Positions 15,519-19,747 of a stretch of DNA of 19,747 nucleotides are shown one piece after another. Made by a program: the position numbers and the translations under genes. Every line of letters begins with the position of its first letter. Positions within the stretch are counted from its first letter, which is position 1. Source of the DNA: Clostridia bacterium. Its GTDB lineage: Bacteria > Bacillota_A > Clostridia > UBA1212 > UBA1255. The DNA lies in NCBI GenBank assembly GCA_017522515.1, contig JAFWZH010000186.1:1-19747 (forward strand), in the 5' to 3' direction. Below the pieces are notes generated by a model. That model ran no database searches. It was not told the DNA's origin and saw nothing but the letters and a program-made list of their open reading frames with translations.

Positions 15519-16616
15519 TTAGGGACCCATAAAGGAGATCAGATTATACCCTTTCTCCTTACCGATTTTGAGCATATATTCCATCCGATATATGAAGCGG
15601 TGGTAAAAATCAATAATCAGTTCAATTTCTGTGTCATCTACTATTGGTCTGTTGGAATTGTACTCTGCCACTTCCTCATCACTGAGGTATTTTGAATATA
15701 CCAGTTGGTATGTAGAAGTACCTCTTTTTTTTCTTAATTTTTCCGTAAATTCGTTGTCTCTTCCGGTGGACAGAGCATCAACAGTATCGTTGATATCCGC
15801 CAGAATTGCCTCAATTGAATCGAAGGAAAAGAAGTTGTGAGTCAGATACCATTCAAAACCGCAAATAAAATCTGTCTGCTCGTTTCCGTAATCGTCAATC
15901 CAAAAGTCTTCGATTCTATGCTTATTGGCTTCGAGGTCGTTGTCATAGTGCTTATAGAGGAAAGGAATAAGATACTGGGCAACATCATCTTCTTCAATGG
16001 AAATTTCGCCGCTTCTCATTTCAGCAACGTTATCTATTTCGTTTGTGTTGGAATAGTCAATGATCCGTACCGGCATGATCCAGAAGTACGACGAGCCATC
16101 ATGACCATCAATGATGCCGATTTCTCTCTTGAAAATGTCTCTGCCGATAATTTTAGACGAAAGCTCCTTTATTTGTGTAACAACCAGGTTGTTGTCGTAA
16201 CGATTTTCGACAGCAGCCTCCAGCAATTTTTGTATTTTCTCAAAAGATTTATAACAAATGTCCGATTCTGATAAAAAAAGATGAACCATATTGTGAATGG
16301 AATAATCCGTCATGTATTTAGAATAATCCTCATTAAGCAAATTCATCATATCTCGGATGCACAGCTGGGAGGGATTGCACAATCGCATAAAATCAGTTTC
16401 CTTTTTTGGAAAAACACCATTCATGGCATCTGTAAGTTCTTCTCTGCTTACATCGGGGTAATTGGAAACAGTAAGGTGGTCGTTGCCGGCATTGCTGTGT
16501 TTTCTCCATCTTTTGAATTTTGGGTTGTAGATGTAGTAAAGATACCCACTGTGGGTTATAAAAATCATGTTTTCTTCCGGAAATTTTACCGCTTCGAATG
16601 TATCAAATAATTTCAT
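15519..16616 (-). CDS. Unrecognised 365-residue protein, coupled to the ankyrin-like gene
   Basis: I cannot assign a family. The protein is soluble, rich in acidic and aromatic residues, with no signal peptide or membrane segment. Noticeable stretches are YLYYIYNPKFKRWRKHSN near residue 26, a central SSYFWIMPVRIIDYSNTNE region, EDFWIDDYGNEQTDFICGFEW, and a charged C-terminus with DDTEIELIIDFYHRFIYR. Its ATG lies two bases past the stop of the ankyrin-like gene, with GGTGAT straddling that stop, so the two are translationally coupled. Together with the neighbouring ankyrin-like and leucine-rich genes, it resembles immunity or accessory genes found near polymorphic toxins, but no toxin is in the window and this is only context. 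Confidence 0.75.
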   Translation of the reverse strand: MKLFDTFEAVKFPEENMIFITHSGYLYYIYNPKFKRWRKHSNAGNDHLTVSNYPDVSREELTDAMNGVFPKKETDFMRLCNPSQLCIRDMMNLLNEDYSKYMTDYSIHNMVHLFLSESDICYKSFEKIQKLLEAAVENRYDNNLVVTQIKELSSKIIGRDIFKREIGIIDGHDGSSYFWIMPVRIIDYSNTNEIDNVAEMRSGEISIEEDDVAQYLIPFLYKHYDNDLEANKHRIEDFWIDDYGNEQTDFICGFEWYLTHNFFSFDSIEAILADINDTVDALSTGRDNEFTEKLRKKRGTSTYQLVYSKYLSDEEVAEYNSNRPIVDDTEIELIIDFYHRFIYRMEYMLKIGKEKGYNLISFMGP

Positions 16617-16618
16617 AA

Positions 16619-17971
16619 TTAATCACCATTCTTCCTTTTCAAGAATTCCATGTGTTTGCCCTCTTCGTGAGACAAAATAGAGTATTCCAAAGGATTATAT
16701 ACTTTGTCAGAAAGTTGGATTTCGATTTCGTAATATTCTGTAGCAGCAATGTACAGGTATCCCTCCGGGAAGTCAAGACGCACTGCGGAAAGATTATTCT
16801 GATCGCATATCCATGTTGTTTTCATTGGCTGCTGCAATGGGTACTGACGTGTATATTCAGTAAGTAACGCCTTGGCACAAGGGCAAATACCAAACCGGTA
16901 TCTGTCGGCTGTTCCGGGACGGAGATAGAGAAGATAGGCTGCATTATCGCAGAATAGAGCAATCGCATCCTCGTTATATTTCGTGACGGTGCTGGCAAAG
17001 GTACGTCCGTTTATCGCACAGATGCACTCGATACGGAGTTGCTCGACATCTACCTTTTGGCTGTCAGCCGGGATATCAAAAGTGCCGATTCGTTTTCCGT
17101 CACCAACATCACGGCTTGCAAAAAACAGCCTCCTGCCATTGCTGAACTCAAAGTAACAGATGGTTGTACCAATATACTGCACTTCTTGCAGTGTGGCGCC
17201 AACAAGGGAGGAAAATACCGTAGTGACATCTGCGAGTGTATCTTTTTTATCTTCGGCATACACCGGATTTACCACAAAATCGGTATAGCAGCTAATAACA
17301 AGGGGTTTGTCCTCAAACCACATGATGAGTGGTTCGGAATAAACCGTAATAGCCCCCTCCGCCTGCATAGCGGGATTGCCGTCAACATTAATGGTAGAGA
17401 CGGAAGTAAGTGGCCTTCCGATACAAGCAAGGTAGGCATCAATGGAATTATAATCCTTGCCTGCCAGATTGGCTTCGGCCATTGTGTAGTAGGCTTCAAG
17501 TATGTTTGCGAATGCGAAATCTTTATCTACCATCCATGCGCCGCCTAGTTTCCAACTGATACTTGCAAACAGACCTTTCGGCTCATCTTCGCCCGGATCA
17601 TCGTCCTTGGATACGTATTTGACGGGGGCGCCGGCATTCATCAGCACTTTGGCCGCATCCAAAATGTGTCTGTCATACGATGACCAACAGAGCGCGCGTA
17701 GAGCCAAACCACCGTTCGCGCCCTCATTTGCAGAAACGTCATATCCGCATGAGAGAAAATGACGAACGATATCGGCCAAAATGGTGCCGCGGTTATAAAA
17801 GTCTCCGTTAAATATTAATTCGGATAAAATTGTTTCTTCGTAGTACTGATCTTCATAGGTGTTGATATCCTCCAACTCATTGAGAACAGCATCGAAAGCG
17901 TCCCAGTTCACAGGGGTTGAGTCAGTGATGGCAGAAAGTTTACTCACAGCATCACTTATGATATTATCCAT
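16619..17971 (-). CDS. Ankyrin-repeat-like protein of unknown function
   Basis: A protein of about 450 residues. Residues about 65-125 contain helix-pair spacing like degenerate ankyrin repeats: FLSCGYDVSANEGANGGLALRAL and LDAAKVLMNAGAPVKYVS. The remainder (about 190-450) is beta-rich, without signal peptide or membrane helices, and not a family I recognise. The first start in the frame is GTG at 17980; I chose ATG at 17971, three codons in, because neither has a strong ribosome site and ATG is commoner here. TATAAT on the minus strand at 18025-18020 is a likely -10 box, about 50 bases upstream, with a poor -35. The gene is visibly richer in G+C than the SPFH or zinc-ribbon genes, which hints at acquisition. 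It is coupled to the downstream 365-residue gene. Confidence 0.75.
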   Translation of the reverse strand: MDNIISDAVSKLSAITDSTPVNWDAFDAVLNELEDINTYEDQYYEETILSELIFNGDFYNRGTILADIVRHFLSCGYDVSANEGANGGLALRALCWSSYDRHILDAAKVLMNAGAPVKYVSKDDDPGEDEPKGLFASISWKLGGAWMVDKDFAFANILEAYYTMAEANLAGKDYNSIDAYLACIGRPLTSVSTINVDGNPAMQAEGAITVYSEPLIMWFEDKPLVISCYTDFVVNPVYAEDKKDTLADVTTVFSSLVGATLQEVQYIGTTICYFEFSNGRRLFFASRDVGDGKRIGTFDIPADSQKVDVEQLRIECICAINGRTFASTVTKYNEDAIALFCDNAAYLLYLRPGTADRYRFGICPCAKALLTEYTRQYPLQQPMKTTWICDQNNLSAVRLDFPEGYLYIAATEYYEIEIQLSDKVYNPLEYSILSHEEGKHMEFLKRKNGD

Positions 17972-18135
17972 TGTCTTCACTTCGCTTTCTTTATGATGGA
18001 TGTTTTTGTTTACAATAATATTATATCACAGTAGGTGTCCCAAAAAACGTACATTATTATGACTGTAAAAGATGTATTTTGACAAACAAATCGAAACAAG
18101 CAGAGATAAACATAGATGAAAATATCCTACCATGG

Positions 18136-18870
18136 TTAGTCATCCAGAACGGATAGGTCGATATACTCCCAATGCTGATTTTTAACTTTGATTTCACAAA
18201 TGTCACGTTTCTCAAAACGTTTCCATTTTAGAACATCTACATTTTTTCTTCCGTAAATCTCAATACCGCACATATCAAGTTCTATAAAGCCGGGTAAAAA
18301 ATCTAGAAAGTCAAGATTATCAATGTAGAGACCGTGCAGAGTCAAACTTTCTAACCAATGTAATTTACCGATAGTTTCTATGTTTCGAGCTGAATCTGTA
18401 TATGATAAGGAAAAATGCTTTAACTGTGGCATATTTTCAAGTGGTGCAAGATCTACCGGACCGAATTCATGAAGAATTAATTCATCTAAATGGGTTAAAT
18501 TGATTAACGAATCAAGCCCTATAAATTCTATGCCAGAGCAATCACCGCCGGAAACCATAAGAGAAGTAAGGTTTTTCATATTTGAAAACACAGAAAAATC
18601 AATTTTGTGTCCCCAACACTCCCAAAATAAATCCTGTAGTTTATTAAAATGATTCCAAAAGGAAGAATCCTGCTCGCCGGTAATAATGGAAAGTGATGTA
18701 AGGTTGGAAAATAAAAATAGTGTCTCAATGTCCTCGCCTTTAAAATCAAAATTTGTTAGATCAAGTTCATTTACTAATAACGCATCTTCTTCTGTGATTT
18801 CTCGCTCGAAAATGCTCAAGCGTTCGCGTACTTCCTGCTCGAATTCTGGATGGTGAAAAATCAGTGACAT
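18136..18870 (-). CDS. Leucine-rich-repeat protein
   Basis: A 244-residue cytoplasmic protein built mostly of degenerate leucine-rich repeats: NELDLTNFDFKG, NLTSLSI, NMKNLTSLMVSGGD, LINLTHLDELILHEFG, MPQLKHFSLSYTD, LHWLESLTLHGLY and FIELDMCGI. Such repeats form curved binding surfaces for protein partners. No signal peptide or catalytic domain is visible. The start at 18870 follows AGGAGG with a 6-base spacer; the longer frame from 18900 adds 10 residues with no ribosome site. An extended -10 (TGATACAAT) lies 26 bases upstream on the minus strand. It sits 165 bases from the ankyrin-like gene in the same direction. Role unknown; a scaffold or immunity-type protein is a guess. Confidence 0.78.
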   Translation of the reverse strand: MSLIFHHPEFEQEVRERLSIFEREITEEDALLVNELDLTNFDFKGEDIETLFLFSNLTSLSIITGEQDSSFWNHFNKLQDLFWECWGHKIDFSVFSNMKNLTSLMVSGGDCSGIEFIGLDSLINLTHLDELILHEFGPVDLAPLENMPQLKHFSLSYTDSARNIETIGKLHWLESLTLHGLYIDNLDFLDFLPGFIELDMCGIEIYGRKNVDVLKWKRFEKRDICEIKVKNQHWEYIDLSVLDD

Positions 18871-18989
18871 AAAAACTCCTCCTTTTTTATATTGTATCAC
18901 ATGTTTGATAGCTTTAAATGATAACGAAATACTATAAAAAGGTAATGTATTAAAAACTCTTTATTTGAATCATGCTGATTATCAAAGAA

Positions 18990-19128
18990 GAAGTTTGCCA
19001 AAACTCTGCTGATGCAAAATACCTCAGCCCATACGCCCAAGGCGAGAGTCGGTCAAACTTCTATGGATAGTCTACCATAGGAAGCCAAAAGCATCAACAA
19101 AAATTCTCTCTCTTGCGTAAATACGCAA
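18990..19128 (+). ncRNA. Candidate structured leader RNA upstream of the AAA ATPase gene
   Basis: Read as plus-strand RNA, GAAGTTTG (18990-18997) pairs with CAAACTTC (19054-19061). Inside, ACTCT (19003-19007) pairs with AGAGT (19045-19049) and closes a three-way junction made of GCTGA/TCAGC (19008-19012 with 19024-19028) and CGCC/GGCG (19034-19037 with 19041-19044). Two further hairpins follow: CTATGG/CCATAG (19061-19066 with 19075-19080), and TTGCGT/ACGCAA (19113-19118 with 19123-19128). TGATGC (19010-19015) could instead pair with GCATCA (19091-19096), which would break the second helix: a switch-like arrangement. No known riboswitch class was recognised. The strand is assumed from the downstream gene; hairpins would also form on the other strand. 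It could instead be the remnant of a small palindromic mobile element. Confidence 0.45.
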
Positions 19129-19151
19129 AATTGTTCGATGAGGCATGTGCT

Positions 19152-19747
19152 ATGATTGAAAGAAAGAAGTATCTCGAAAAATTAATCAGCAAAAAGGGAA
19201 ACGGCTTAGTTAAGGTTATTACCGGCATCCGAAGATGCGGCAAATCTTATTTGTTGTTCAATATATATAAAGACTATTTAAAATCAATCGGGGTGGCAGA
19301 AGAATGTATTATTTGCCTTGCTCTTGATGATGATGAAAATATTAAGTACCGTAATCCGCTTGAACTCGGCAAGCATATACGCAACTTGACTTCTGATAAG
19401 AGTAAAACATATTATGTCTTCCTTGATGAGATTCAAAAGGTTGTTACCATTCAGAATCCATATATTGAGGGAGTTGAGGATAAAATCAGTTTTGTGGATG
19501 TTGTGCTTGGTCTTATGAAACACGATAATATTGACGTGTACGTTACCGGCAGTAATTCTAAAATGCTCTCTTCGGACATCCTCACAGAATTCCGTGGACG
19601 CGGCGATGAAATCAGAGTTAGTCCGCTTTCTTTTTCGGAATTTTATAACGCTTTTCAAGGAGAAAAGCGTTATGCTTGGCAGGAATATTACACATATGGC
19701 GGTCTTCCTCTCGTGATGACTAAAAAGAGTCATGAAGAAAAAGCAAA
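19152..19747 (+). CDS. AAA ATPase of the DUF4143/archaeal-ATPase-like type (partial)
   Basis: The frame is open from ATG at 19152 to the window end, giving 198 residues of a protein that is usually about 400. The Walker A loop is GIRRCGKS (25-32), the Walker B strand is YYVFLDE (87-93, with D92 and E93), and VTGSNSKML (131-139) is the sensor-1 region. RGRGDEIRVSPLSFSEF, followed by YTYGGLP, is highly typical of this ATPase family, whose members commonly carry a C-terminal DUF4143 domain. That domain lies beyond the window. The family is widespread in anaerobes as solitary genes and its function is unclear; nucleic-acid or defence roles have been suggested only by analogy. GAGG at 19140-19143 supports the start. 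The candidate structured leader ends 12 bases before that site. Confidence 0.88.
   Translation, partial: MIERKKYLEKLISKKGNGLVKVITGIRRCGKSYLLFNIYKDYLKSIGVAEECIICLALDDDENIKYRNPLELGKHIRNLTSDKSKTYYVFLDEIQKVVTIQNPYIEGVEDKISFVDVVLGLMKHDNIDVYVTGSNSKMLSSDILTEFRGRGDEIRVSPLSFSEFYNAFQGEKRYAWQEYYTYGGLPLVMTKKSHEEKA

Overview
The window looks like a low-GC Gram-positive chromosome, most likely an uncultured gut or rumen Clostridia. Reasons: A+T-rich DNA, strong AGGAGG-type ribosome sites, SigA-type TTGACA/TATAAT promoters with 17-base spacers, lipoprotein signal peptides, and gene types common in that class (stomatin-like SPFH protein plus small ribbon-helix-helix partner, DUF2779 protein, DUF4143-type ATPase). 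No tRNA, rRNA, CRISPR array, transposase or prophage gene was seen. A species name is not supported.

Left part (1-5.8 kb): the 3' end of a KdpE-like response regulator; a two-gene unit of a short nitroreductase and a ZIP metal transporter; a minus-strand zinc-ribbon membrane protein; and, divergent from it, a four-gene operon (SPFH protein, small Arc-like protein, ABC-2 ATPase, ABC-2 permease) behind a near-consensus promoter.

Middle (5.8-11.3 kb): two minus-strand exported proteins, a CAP/SCP-domain protein on a Pro/Thr linker and a polysaccharide deacetylase-like protein, each with its own promoter. Divergent from them is a cytoplasmic GH3 beta-glycosidase whose promoter overlaps a perfect 10-base inverted repeat, a likely operator. 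A minus-strand DUF2779 protein that appears to combine a Cas4-like nuclease region with a DnaQ-like exonuclease region follows.

Uracil salvage pair (11.4-12.8 kb): a uracil permease (NCS2) and uracil phosphoribosyltransferase overlap by one base. Both frames are open, yet both proteins are shorter than their families in a way that looks like three separate in-frame internal deletions, removing transporter substrate-site helices and an N-terminal UPRT segment. This is the oddest protein-level signal in the window.

Right part (12.8-19.7 kb): a large exported protein joining an endonuclease/exonuclease/phosphatase domain to a parallel beta-helix, closed by a rho-independent terminator; a small membrane protein; then three minus-strand genes (an unrecognised 365-residue protein, an ankyrin-like protein and a leucine-rich-repeat protein) that resemble an accessory cluster with somewhat different base composition. 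At the right edge an AAA ATPase of the DUF4143 type begins and runs off the window. Its leader (about 18990-19128) folds on paper into a compact three-way junction with further hairpins and a competing pairing: the best candidate here for an undescribed structured RNA.
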